From Spirochaetia bacterium (GTDB lineage Bacteria > Spirochaetota > Spirochaetia > CADAEX01), in assembly GCA_017446885.1 (NCBI GenBank), contig JAFSOR010000008.1, positions 115,635 to 179,634 of the forward strand: a DNA stretch of 64,000 nt. The letters run 5' to 3'. Within the stretch, counting starts at the first letter, position 1, and each line of letters begins with the position of its first letter. The position numbers and the translations under genes are program-made. Below the pieces are notes generated by a model that saw nothing but the letters and a program-made list of their open reading frames with translations, ran no database searches and had not been told where the DNA came from. Below are positions 42,927 to 50,851 of this stretch, in pieces.

Positions 42927-44625
42927 TAAAGCACTTTCAAAGACATTCTGCCAGCAGAAATTCCACCTTATGCTGACAGCCGCTACAATTATGGCCTTTC
43001 TGACTCTGGCTGCCGAGGAGATTGATGTGCTGGTGGCAGGATACCTGTTCGGCGAGGTGGCTATAACAGGTGTCAACCTTGTGTCTCCTATGTTCTTTGC
43101 GGCAACATTTATCTCCATGATGATAGCGGTTGGTACAGCGCATCATTATTCCTACGAGATGGGGAGGTTCAAGAAAGAGGAGGCCGACAGTGCAGTGGGG
43201 CAGGGCTTGCTGCTTGCAGTTGCCGCTTCTATTTTCATTCTGCTTTTCACACAGTTTGAGAAAAGCAGATTCCTGAAAGCAGTCACCGAGTCTACCGATA
43301 TTTTCTCATATGCCTCTGCTTACTACACATTTTTCCCATACATGCTTTCGGTATTCCCCCTCTTTTTCCTTCTGCAGTTCCTTGTGTATGCCGATGGCGG
43401 AGGAAAACGGTGTGTGCTTGCATCGGTGCTTCAGGTGGCGGTAAACGTTCCATGTTCCCTGCTTTTAAGCAGAAAGATGGGAATGGCTGGCTTGAGCCTT
43501 GGAACCCTGATAGGTTTTATTGCCTCGATAGTGGCCTATGGATCCTGGATTGTAAGCGTTCACAGTTCAATACGTCTAAGATGGCATTTCTCGTTTAAAG
43601 ATACCTTTGAAATGCTTAAGTTCAGCTACGCCCATGCCTGCCTGCCTCTGTATATCGGTATAAGCCGGATGTCGTTGAACAAGTTTGTAGCCCTGCGCTT
43701 TGAGGATGACTGCCTTACAGCCATGACAGTGCTGAACCACCTTATGGTGATTGTCCTGGTGTTCGAGGGGCTTGGGCAGGCGGTTGACCCGCTTTTGAAT
43801 ATCTATTATGGCGAGAGAAACCCCGATGGAATCCGAAAAGTTATGCGCAGTGCAATCAAGGTTGCTATAATCGAGGGAATTGTGCTGGGAATTCTGATGT
43901 TTGCTTTTGCCGATTTTTTGCCCAAGCTGTATGGAGTCCATACCCCGGACCTCCTGAATCTGTGTTCATCTGCTCTGCGCACAGTTGCCCCAGTTATGCC
44001 TTTTATTGCCCTTTTATACCTGTTTGTGGTCTACTATATGGTCACCGGACACCTGCGTATTTCTCTGGCTATTGCAATTCTGAGGAATGTTGTGTTCTAT
44101 ATCGGACTCCCGCTGGTCATGGGTATGATGTTCGGTATAGAGGGAGTCTGGATTGGAGTGGCTCTTGCATACTTGGTCACATTCTTCCTGTTTGCCGGAT
44201 TCCTTAGGGCAAAGTACGGTAAGTCTTTTCCCCTTTTGCTCGAGGAGCGGGATATTGTATCCAAAGATGTTATCTTGACTGTAGACAGGCTTATGGAGAT
44301 ACGCAGCTGGGCTGGCAGGGAATGCGAGAAGCGTGGTATTGCCTCATCTGTAAAGCTTAAGATTGAGCTTATGCTTGAGGAGCTGGGAATGCTGATAATC
44401 GAGAAAAATGGACTGCATCCTCCACTGGCCGAATTCTCTATCTGCTTCAAGCGGGATATAAAAGTCATGATCCGGGACGACGGTGTAATCTACGATGTCA
44501 TGGATCCCGATGCCGGTCTGTCGTTCAGGAGCATGTTTGTGGCAGAGCTGCTCCAGAAAGGAACCAGGTCTGCATACCTTCTGACCCAGAACTATAACCG
44601 CAACATATTCAGCTTGGAAAAATAG
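42892..44625 (+). CDS. MATE-family efflux transporter with C-terminal histidine-kinase-like ATPase extension
   Basis: The 577-aa protein has 12 hydrophobic helices over about residues 30-450 with MATE features (EEIDVLVAGYLFGEVAITGV; the second repeat starts near 245). About 125 residues follow that contain LKIELMLEELGMLIIEKNG (488-506) and VMIRDDGVIYDVMDPDAG. These resemble the N-box and G1 box of a GHKL/RsbW-like ATPase, but the N-box Asn position is Leu501. The start is uncertain: TTG 42892, TTG 42919 or ATG 42970 are possible, the first overlapping the previous gene by 35 nt. A fused sensory or regulatory module is inferred. Confidence 0.85.
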   Translation: MSKRIRSILLTSKALSKTFCQQKFHLMLTAATIMAFLTLAAEEIDVLVAGYLFGEVAITGVNLVSPMFFAATFISMMIAVGTAHHYSYEMGRFKKEEADSAVGQGLLLAVAASIFILLFTQFEKSRFLKAVTESTDIFSYASAYYTFFPYMLSVFPLFFLLQFLVYADGGGKRCVLASVLQVAVNVPCSLLLSRKMGMAGLSLGTLIGFIASIVAYGSWIVSVHSSIRLRWHFSFKDTFEMLKFSYAHACLPLYIGISRMSLNKFVALRFEDDCLTAMTVLNHLMVIVLVFEGLGQAVDPLLNIYYGERNPDGIRKVMRSAIKVAIIEGIVLGILMFAFADFLPKLYGVHTPDLLNLCSSALRTVAPVMPFIALLYLFVVYYMVTGHLRISLAIAILRNVVFYIGLPLVMGMMFGIEGVWIGVALAYLVTFFLFAGFLRAKYGKSFPLLLEERDIVSKDVILTVDRLMEIRSWAGRECEKRGIASSVKLKIELMLEELGMLIIEKNGLHPPLAEFSICFKRDIKVMIRDDGVIYDVMDPDAGLSFRSMFVAELLQKGTRSAYLLTQNYNRNIFSLEK

Positions 44626-44626
44626 T

Positions 44627-45034
44627 TTATGCCTGAATACCTTTAAGCATCTGTCGCCGTCTCTGCTGGTGCGTATAGAGATAAGGCTTACGCAGGCATT
44701 GCGGGTGGAGCAGTATATATAGCCAGCGGCGTCTGCGGTGGCGTCTGTAGTTTGAGACTTTTACATCTTTTATAGTGTCGGTGTAGGCATCCTGCTTCAT
44801 GGTGCGCAGGTTGTAGAGCATCGATGCCTGCAGATAATCCAGAAGAATACTGTGCCCCTCGTTCAATCTGTTGTCACGTTCTGATGCAAGGGTAAAAGTG
44901 GCACGGCGGGAATCCATAAGAAGAGCTTCCTTGGCTGCGCGTATATGTTCCCGCTTCTCTGACGTGATGAGTACAAATGCATTTATGGCCAGGAGCAGGC
45001 TGCCGATACACACAGCCAGAAAAATGTCTTTCAT
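44627..45034 (-). CDS. Hypothetical membrane-anchored protein with Arg-rich C-terminus
   Basis: The 135-aa protein has one N-terminal helix (IFLAVCIGSLLLAINAFVLI) and a central amphipathic segment. Its very basic tail has RRHRRRRW and QQRRRQML. The family is unknown to me. It is convergent with the MATE gene (1 nt apart). The strand and frame are supported only by the signal-like N-terminus and the lack of a competing reading, so existence is moderately supported. Confidence 0.5.
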   Translation of the reverse strand: MKDIFLAVCIGSLLLAINAFVLITSEKREHIRAAKEALLMDSRRATFTLASERDNRLNEGHSILLDYLQASMLYNLRTMKQDAYTDTIKDVKVSNYRRHRRRRWLYILLHPQCLRKPYLYTHQQRRRQMLKGIQA

Positions 45035-45247
45035 ATTTTTAATAACTAATAATACGACCTCCGATTTATATCGTAAATAGGAAGCTTTCCCATTTCGTCA
45101 ATGCAGGAAAACATTTTCCTATTAAAGTTATTTAAAAATGAGATTTTAAAACTGTCAAATTATTTTTTAAAAAAGGAGAGTTCTATAAAAATTTTTTATG
45201 CAAAATATAAGATGTCATACTGAAATATATTCAGTATGGCTTATAAT
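45035..45247. other. AT-rich intergenic stretch with a palindromic repeat copy
   Basis: About 210 nt without a convincing gene. A 17-codon frame with an AAAGGAG-like site (from ATG about 45198) is too short to support. The only clear structure is the inverted repeat at 45215-45240. Confidence 0.6.
45215..45240. repeat. Dispersed palindromic repeat, copy 3
   Basis: CATACTGAA and TTCAGTATG, 9-bp arms with loop ATATA, preceded by GT. It has the same TCATnCTGAA...TTCAGTAT framework as the copies near 55.3 and 55.9 kb. It may also end transcripts of the SIMPL gene (minus strand), though no T-run follows. Confidence 0.6.
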
Positions 45248-45958
45248 TTAATCCGAAAGGATGTACTCCACAGTGGTGACAACCCGTACGCTTTTGCGCT
45301 CTGGCAGCCCCGGTGCAGCATCGTCTATGGAGAAAAGCCCCTGGCTGGCCTTTTTAATCTTGCCCACCTTGCTCCCAGAGTCCCGTGCAAACTGCTCTGC
45401 CGCCTTACGTGCATTCTGGGTTGCCTCGGCTATCATCTCGGGCTTTATGTCATTGAGCTTGTTGAAATGGTATTCCACACGGCTGTCATATTCGTGTGAA
45501 AGTGCAATACCCGAGTCCATAAGATTTATAGAATCGGCAAGCGCCTCGTTCACTGCCTTGATGTTTGAGGAACGGACAAATACTACAACTTTGGCAAAAT
45601 ACTTGTCGCGTTTGCGGTTCTGGTCCATGTACGGGTCGGTGGTGGTGTCGGTTATAGCCGGTTCCTTGAGTGTGAAATCTGCATCCTGAATCCCATGCTT
45701 TTTAAGGAATGTGGTAATGACATCAGATTTTTTAACTATATCCTGCCGCAGCAGTGAAAGGTCATTCCCACTTATAGTGAAGGTGACTGGCCATACAGCC
45801 ATGTCTGCATCCACCTCCATCTCAGCAAGGCCACGGACCGAAACAGTACGCTGGTCTGCCTTGAGTGTCTTGATGCCGAATGCAATTGAAAGCCCAGACA
45901 AAACTATACCGATTGCAAGCACAGCTGCACTTGCGATAAAAAATCTTTTATTTTCCAT
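45248..45958 (-). CDS. SIMPL-domain (DUF541) exported protein
   Basis: The 236-aa protein has a signal or anchor helix (RFFIASAAVLAIGIVLSGLS). The SIMPL domain follows (DQRTVSVRGLAEMEVDADMA, LKKHGIQDADFTLKEPA, SGIALSHEYDSRVEYHFNKL, ATQNARKAAEQFARDSG, VTTVEYIL). The longer open frame to 46090 is rejected: its extra 44 residues lack character, and ATG 45958 starts right at the signal helix. The function of the family is poorly known. It diverges from the ferredoxin gene at 45999. Confidence 0.85.
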   Translation of the reverse strand: MENKRFFIASAAVLAIGIVLSGLSIAFGIKTLKADQRTVSVRGLAEMEVDADMAVWPVTFTISGNDLSLLRQDIVKKSDVITTFLKKHGIQDADFTLKEPAITDTTTDPYMDQNRKRDKYFAKVVVFVRSSNIKAVNEALADSINLMDSGIALSHEYDSRVEYHFNKLNDIKPEMIAEATQNARKAAEQFARDSGSKVGKIKKASQGLFSIDDAAPGLPERKSVRVVTTVEYILSD

Positions 45959-45998
45959 ACACTTATAGTATACTATCAGTAGAGGCATACGGCAAGAA

Positions 45999-46214
45999 AT
46001 GATTGAAGAAAAACCTCGGAAAAAACGGAAGGCCCAGGTGGCAAAGCAGGACTGCGTGGCCTGCGGCTGCTGCACAAAGGTGTGTCCCAAGGGTGCGATA
46101 AGGGTATATAAAGGGCTCTATGCCCAGGTGAATGAAGGACTCTGTATAGGGTGCGGACGGTGCGCTGCCGAATGTCCTGCAGCTATCATAGAAGTGGTGA
46201 AGGTGGATGCATGA
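45999..46214 (+). CDS. 2[4Fe-4S] ferredoxin-like protein
   Basis: This 71-aa protein has a basic N-terminus (EEKPRKKRKAQ) and two iron-sulfur motifs, CVACGCCTKVCP (19-30) and CIGCGRCAAECP (49-60). It is coupled (ATGA at 46211) to the membrane NapH-like protein, suggesting the two form a short membrane electron-transfer unit. No maturation partner or reductase gene is adjacent. Confidence 0.88.
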   Translation: MIEEKPRKKRKAQVAKQDCVACGCCTKVCPKGAIRVYKGLYAQVNEGLCIGCGRCAAECPAAIIEVVKVDA

Positions 46215-46783
46215 AAAAGCACTGGTACGACTACCTCTGGATAGTCTCTATTGTCTACCTGACTTTAGGTTTTTTCAACATACTGTGTGCCTGGATAGGA
46301 CTGATTTTCTTCTTCCTGCCTCTGCTTATAGCGATATTCGGCGGTGGCAAGCTTTACTGCAACCTTTTCTGCGACAGGGGGCAGCTTCTTTCTCTGCTGG
46401 GGAAGAAACTCAAGCTTTCTGCAAACCGTAGGCCTCCTGTGTTCCTGCATAAGAAGTGGTTCCGTTATGGATTTCTCGCTTTCTTTATGGTAATGTTCGG
46501 TCAGATGCTGTGGATCACATATCTTGTGGGTGCAGGGCAGCGTCCTTTGAGCCAGCACGTAAAACTGCTGTGGAGCATCAAGCTGCCTTGGCAGTGGGCA
46601 TACCATGGGGGAGTATCTCCCTGGGTGGCACAGTTCTCATTCGGGTTCTATAGCATCATGCTCACTTCTACATTGCTTGGAATAATAACTATGATTCTGT
46701 TCCGCCCCAGAAGCTGGTGTGTATACTGCCCTATGGGAACAATGACCCAGCTAATATCTCGAGCCCGATCGCGATCAGAATAA
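46211..46783 (+). CDS. NapH/RnfH-like membrane iron-sulfur protein
   Basis: The 190-aa protein has four hydrophobic helices (DYLWIVSIVYLTLGFFNILC; IFFFLPLLIAIFGG; WFRYGFLAFFMVMFGQMLW; IMLTSTLLGIITMILF). The two cysteine pairs typical of polyferredoxin membrane proteins are CNLFCDRG and CVYCPMGTMTQ. ATG 46211 inside the ferredoxin stop is the start; a longer frame from 46151 is out of register with any homology. It overlaps the mntP 3' end by 53 nt in the opposite orientation. Confidence 0.85.
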   Translation: MKKHWYDYLWIVSIVYLTLGFFNILCAWIGLIFFFLPLLIAIFGGGKLYCNLFCDRGQLLSLLGKKLKLSANRRPPVFLHKKWFRYGFLAFFMVMFGQMLWITYLVGAGQRPLSQHVKLLWSIKLPWQWAYHGGVSPWVAQFSFGFYSIMLTSTLLGIITMILFRPRSWCVYCPMGTMTQLISRARSRSE

Positions 46784-47312
46784 ATCCCCCCAAGATAGGC
46801 GCCTTCCAGGCAAGGATTGTTCCAAGCTTTTTCCCGATGGCAGCTCCGCCCAGGCAGATTGCGAATGTGACTGTTGCTATGATGAGAGATGCCACCAGCG
46901 CCATTGCGGCATTGTACTCTGCAATGGTGAATCCGACTGACAGGGCATCGATGGAGGTGGCCACGGACTGGATCATAAGGACACCGAAGGTAAGCCTCTT
47001 TCCTTCTTCCACTTCGCCGCGAAGACCCTCTATCACCATCTTGCCGCCGATGTAGAGCAGCAGGATAAAAGCAATCCACGGGATAAAGGGCTGAAACTTC
47101 TCAAAGATAGTGATTATAGTGTGGACGCAGAGCCAGCCCGCCATAGGCATGATAAACTGGAACAGGCCGTAGGAGAGAGCCATTCCTGTCATTCCAGCCC
47201 TGCCCATCTTCGGGTTTGCAAGGCAGTTCGCAATTGATACCGAGAAGGCATCCATCGCCAGCCCCACTCCAAGGAGAATGCAGTTTATGAAAAAGAATAA
47301 GTTCCAGTCCAT
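46731..47312 (-). CDS. mntP: Manganese efflux pump MntP
   Basis: This 193-aa six-helix protein has the duplicated family motif: LGVGLAMDAFSVSIANCL (residues 14-31) and SVATSIDALSVGFTIAEY near 115, each with the membrane Asp used for Mn2+ export. The start at ATG 47312 gives a standard N-terminus, but no Shine-Dalgarno is visible and a strong terminator-type hairpin ends 3 nt upstream. The yybP-ykoY riboswitch that often precedes mntP does not fit in the 51-nt gap to pta. Confidence 0.93.
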   Translation of the reverse strand: MDWNLFFFINCILLGVGLAMDAFSVSIANCLANPKMGRAGMTGMALSYGLFQFIMPMAGWLCVHTIITIFEKFQPFIPWIAFILLLYIGGKMVIEGLRGEVEEGKRLTFGVLMIQSVATSIDALSVGFTIAEYNAAMALVASLIIATVTFAICLGGAAIGKKLGTILAWKAPILGGFILIAIGLEILAGSLFP

Positions 47313-47314
47313 AA

Positions 47315-47343
47315 TAAAAAATGCCCCAGGATTGGCCTGGGGC
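47315..47343 (-). terminator. Rho-independent terminator of pta, directly upstream of the mntP start codon
   Basis: On the minus strand, stem GCCCCAGG / CCTGGGGC with loop CCAAT, then ATTTTTT. It ends 2 nt before the mntP ATG, so the same sequence lies where an mntP ribosome binding site should be. Confidence 0.9.
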
Positions 47344-47363
47344 GGTTCATCATTATTGATGCA

Positions 47364-48359
47364 TCACTTCTTGTTGATGGTTCCAAGAGCGGTGTAAACG
47401 ATATCTGTTGTGTTGCATCCTCTTGAAAGGTCGGAAACCGGCTTTGCGAATCCCTGGAAGATTGGGCCATAAGCTTCGAATCCGCCGAAGCGCTGCATAA
47501 GCTTGTAACCGATGTTTCCTGCGTTGATGTTAGGGAAGATCAGTGTGTTTGGGCTTCCTGCAACTGGAGAGCCTGGTGCCTTGCGTGCTGCAACTTCTGG
47601 GATGATAGCTGCATCAAGCTGGAGCTCGCCGTCAACCTTAAGGTCTGGAGCCTTCTCTTTTACAATTGCCAGTGCCTGTGTAACTTTGTCTACTGTCTCG
47701 TGGGAAGCAGAACCCTTTGAGGAGAAGGAAAGCATTGCAATCTTTGGCTCGGTAAGGAGGAATGAACGGCAAGAGTCTGCTGCTGCAAGTACTATGTCTG
47801 CCAGCTGGTTTGCATCTGGCTCTATGATAACTGCGCAGTCTGCCAGGATGTAAGATCCCTCGTATCCCCAGTCGGTTCCCTGTTTTTCCATGATAAAGCA
47901 TGATGAAGCTGTCTTGATTCCAGGTGCAGTCTTGATTACCTTGAGTGCAGATGAAGCTACAGCACCGGTGGTATTTACAGCTCCTGCAACCATTGCATCG
48001 CAGTCCCCTTTTCTAACCATCATTGCACCCCAGTAGAGAGGGTTCATCATCTCTTTATGAGCCTGTTCCTCGGTCATTCCCTTGGCTTTTCTAAGCTCGT
48101 AATATTCGTTTGCATATGCGTCGATAAGTGCAGACTTGGTAGGATCAACCAGCTTGATTCTGCCGTCAATCTTTACACCTTCTGCCTTTGCTGCATCCAG
48201 GACAGCTCCCTCGTCGCCAACCAGCCAAACCTCTGCAACAAGACCTTCGTCTGCAAGAATCTTTGCAGCATTGATTACTCTTTTGTCTGTTCCTTCTGGA
48301 AGAACAAGCTTTTTCTGGTTCTTGAGGGCTTCTGCCTTCATTCTATCAATAAATCCCAT
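47364..48359 (-). CDS. pta: Phosphate acetyltransferase
   Basis: This 331-aa enzyme of the short Pta form interconverts acetyl-CoA and acetyl-phosphate. KLVLPEGTDKRVINAAKIL near residue 18, MVAGAVNTTGAVASSALKVI near 124 and GSPVAGSPNTLIFPNINAGNIGYK (core SPNTLIFPN, about residue 270) are family signatures. The length matches clostridial-type Pta without extra domains. AckA is 6 kb away and not in the same operon. Confidence 0.96.
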   Translation of the reverse strand: MGFIDRMKAEALKNQKKLVLPEGTDKRVINAAKILADEGLVAEVWLVGDEGAVLDAAKAEGVKIDGRIKLVDPTKSALIDAYANEYYELRKAKGMTEEQAHKEMMNPLYWGAMMVRKGDCDAMVAGAVNTTGAVASSALKVIKTAPGIKTASSCFIMEKQGTDWGYEGSYILADCAVIIEPDANQLADIVLAAADSCRSFLLTEPKIAMLSFSSKGSASHETVDKVTQALAIVKEKAPDLKVDGELQLDAAIIPEVAARKAPGSPVAGSPNTLIFPNINAGNIGYKLMQRFGGFEAYGPIFQGFAKPVSDLSRGCNTTDIVYTALGTINKK

Positions 48360-48491
48360 TTTTTGCTCCTTTTCGCAAATTTTCCTAATTTTACTTTATA
48401 TGAAAAATGGGTAAAATTTCAACTACCTGAGCACTTTTTTTCTTATTGCATATATTTTTATGGTATATTAAAATTAAGATAGGAGATTACG

Positions 48492-48890
48492 ATGGTTGAT
48501 GTGAGAATAAAAAATGTTGAGGAGTCGGATGCAGACACCCTCCTTTCCGAAGATATGAGCTTTGAGGGCAGTATGAAAGTTTCCCGCCCTGCCATGATCA
48601 AGGGAAAGGTGACAGGACAGATCGAATCTGACAGCAACTTGTTCATAGAAAAAGAGGCCGATGTAAAGGCCGATGTAAAGGCCGATGAGCTTTCGGTCAA
48701 AGGCAATCTTTCAGGCACAGTGCAGGCTTCTGTCATAGAGATGGGTTCGAGCGCAGTGTTCAGCGGCGATGTTACAGCCCGCAGTCTGGCTATGGAGAGC
48801 GGCTGCACATTTAATGGAACATCACACATAGGAGCAGCTCCAAGTGCTTTAGAGCCGGCAGCAGAAGAAGCTCCTGCACAGGAAGAGTGA
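48492..48890 (+). CDS. Bactofilin-type polymer-forming protein
   Basis: This 132-aa protein has a central beta-helix made of short repeats (FEGSMKVSRPAMIKGKVTGQ, ESDSNLFIEKEADVKADVKA, LSVKGNLSGTVQASVIEMGS, FSGDVTARSLAME). A disordered acidic C-terminus (EPAAEEAPAQEE) follows, as in bactofilins. Such proteins form cytoskeletal filaments in spirochaetes. A local 12-nt duplication in the gene gives ADVKADVKAD. It lies 6 nt before the TPR-protein gene. Confidence 0.9.
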   Translation: MVDVRIKNVEESDADTLLSEDMSFEGSMKVSRPAMIKGKVTGQIESDSNLFIEKEADVKADVKADELSVKGNLSGTVQASVIEMGSSAVFSGDVTARSLAMESGCTFNGTSHIGAAPSALEPAAEEAPAQEE

Positions 48891-48896
48891 CATACT

Positions 48897-49517
48897 GTGA
48901 AGAGATTTCTGACTTTCCTCCTGCTTTTTTTACTTACATTTTCTCTTTCTGCACAGAGTGCAAAACCCGATGCAACCAAAGAATACAGGGCCAGAAATTA
49001 CAAGGGTGCTGTTGACATCTGCCTTGCCGAGATTAATTCAGGCAAGTCTACCGTAGACACATATGCTATCCTGCTCTGGAGCCTTAACCGGCAAAAACGC
49101 TACCGCGAAGCCATAACCTATGGTAATCAGGGATTAAAGAGATACCGCGATATGCGTATCATCGAATCCATGGGTGTGGCATACTATTATGTAGGCAATT
49201 ACGACAGGGCATTGGCAAATTTCAAGACCTATGTGGCAGAGCTTCCAGAGGGGGCTTTCATAGATGATGTCTATTTCTACATGGGAGAGATTTACATCCG
49301 CAAGGGAGAGTTCAACAATGCCGACATTGCCCTGAGCACTGCAGTGCATCATTACCCTAAGTCTGCCATGTGGTGGAGCCGCCTGGGTTATGCACGGGAG
49401 CAGGCTTCTTCTTATGAGCTGGCACTTAAGGCTTATGACCAGGCTCTTGCGATTAACAAAAACCATGCAGAGGCAAAAGCAGGGCACGACCGTGTTTCCG
49501 CAAAACTGAATTCCTGA
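48897..49517 (+). CDS. Exported TPR-repeat protein
   Basis: This 206-aa protein has a signal peptide (FLTFLLLFLLTFSLSAQS) and four or five TPR repeats (YRARNYKGAVDICLAEINSG, RQKRYREAITYGNQGLKRYR, VGNYDRALANFKTYVAELPE, RKGEFNNADIALSTAVHHYP, ASSYELALKAYDQALAINK). Translation starts at GTG 48897. It is in an operon with the bactofilin, and 2 nt separate it from the mtaB start. Confidence 0.88.
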   Translation: MKRFLTFLLLFLLTFSLSAQSAKPDATKEYRARNYKGAVDICLAEINSGKSTVDTYAILLWSLNRQKRYREAITYGNQGLKRYRDMRIIESMGVAYYYVGNYDRALANFKTYVAELPEGAFIDDVYFYMGEIYIRKGEFNNADIALSTAVHHYPKSAMWWSRLGYAREQASSYELALKAYDQALAINKNHAEAKAGHDRVSAKLNS

Positions 49518-49519
49518 TT

Positions 49520-50851
49520 ATGAGCCGCAATTTCTCAATTTCAATCTATACCTTGGGCTGCCGCCTGAACCAGGTGGAGAGCGAGGCTGTCTCAAGCGCT
49601 TTCCTTAAGGCAGGTTTTACTCTGGCTCCAGAAGGCAGCGTACCCGACATCTTTGTCATAAACACATGCACTGTCACATCCAAGAGCGAGCAGAAGGCGC
49701 GGCGAATTATACGCAAGGCAAGCTCTGAGAACCCAGATTCATTAGTTATAGTGACAGGCTGCTACGCACAGCTGAACACACCCGAGATTGAGACCCTGGG
49801 CCCCAATATTCTGGTCATAGGGCAGGAAGAGAAGAGCCGGCTGCTAGAGTTCCCCATCTACATTGCCGAAACTGAATCGCAAACCGGGTTCCAGCTGAAG
49901 GAATACCTTAAGTTCCGGCTTGGAAAGTCGCCCATGACCACAGGCAAGTTCGATTTTCTGCCCGATACCTTCAGCTTCCACACCCGGGCAAGCCTTAAAG
50001 TGCAGGATGGCTGCAACAACTTCTGCGCCTATTGCCGCATTCCCTTTGCCCGGGGCCGGAGCGAGAGCATGGATTTTGACAGGGCATTAGAGACTGCGGT
50101 TGCAATAGAAAATAACGGATACAAAGAACTGGTGCTGACCGGTGTCAATATCACTGCCTACGAGAGCGGCGGAAAACGCCTGCGGCAGCTTATAGAGGCC
50201 ATACTGGAGCGTACCGGGAATATCCGCATAAGGCTTTCTTCCCTGGGTCCCTATGACGACCTTGATAACTTTGCATTCTTTATCTCGCAGCCTCGGATAT
50301 GTCCGCACTTCCACCTTTCGGTGCAGTCGGGGAGCGACAATGTGCTTAAAGCTATGGGGCGTAAGTACCCCGCAAGCCGGCTTAAGGAGATTACCGATAT
50401 ACTCAAGGCCAGCGGGCACGACCCGTTTATCTCTGGCGATGTGATTACTGGGTTCCCGGGAGAGAGCGACCAGGATTTTGAAGATTCATACAATTTAATT
50501 CGGGACTGCGGTTTTGCCATGTGCCATGTGTTCCCATATTCTCCAAGGCCCGAGACCAGGGCTTACAGAATGAAGAACAGAGTCCCGGAGCGAATCTCCC
50601 GGCAGCGTGCCGAGCGGCTGGGCATTTTAGCCGAAGAACTGCACAAATCATACATAGCGCGTCAGGTTGGACGGCATGAGCAGGTTATAATAGAGGAAGA
50701 GGTTATACTTGACGGCAAGAAGTATTATGCCGGCCTTTCGTCCAACTACCTTAAGGTGCTTATAGAAAGCCCGATTCCACTTAAAGACGGCACGCTGTGC
50801 AACGTGCTCCTCGATGCCGCTGGTGGCAATGTGTTCGGCACTCTACTGTAA
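49520..50851 (+). CDS. mtaB: tRNA t6A37 methylthiotransferase MtaB
   Basis: This 443-aa radical-SAM enzyme has an N-terminal UPF0004 domain with TLGCRLNQVESEA and NTCTVTSKSEQKAR (cluster cysteines). The radical-SAM motif CNNFCAYCRIPFARG is near residue 166, followed by LTGVNITAYESGG and a C-terminal TRAM-like segment (ILDGKKYYAGLSSNYLKVL). It adds a methylthio group to t6A37 of tRNAs. The CRLNQ/E pattern favours MtaB over MiaB. It overlaps the convergent phosphohexomutase by 9 nt. Confidence 0.9.
   Translation: MSRNFSISIYTLGCRLNQVESEAVSSAFLKAGFTLAPEGSVPDIFVINTCTVTSKSEQKARRIIRKASSENPDSLVIVTGCYAQLNTPEIETLGPNILVIGQEEKSRLLEFPIYIAETESQTGFQLKEYLKFRLGKSPMTTGKFDFLPDTFSFHTRASLKVQDGCNNFCAYCRIPFARGRSESMDFDRALETAVAIENNGYKELVLTGVNITAYESGGKRLRQLIEAILERTGNIRIRLSSLGPYDDLDNFAFFISQPRICPHFHLSVQSGSDNVLKAMGRKYPASRLKEITDILKASGHDPFISGDVITGFPGESDQDFEDSYNLIRDCGFAMCHVFPYSPRPETRAYRMKNRVPERISRQRAERLGILAEELHKSYIARQVGRHEQVIIEEEVILDGKKYYAGLSSNYLKVLIESPIPLKDGTLCNVLLDAAGGNVFGTLL

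Noticed and set aside
45198..45251. 17-codon frame beginning MQNIRCHTEIY after an AAAGGAG-like site
   Set aside because: Very short, placed over the inverted repeat, and the site-to-start spacing is long.
47313..47363. Manganese (yybP-ykoY) riboswitch before mntP
   Set aside because: The gap is 51 nt and filled by a simple terminator hairpin; too short for the aptamer.
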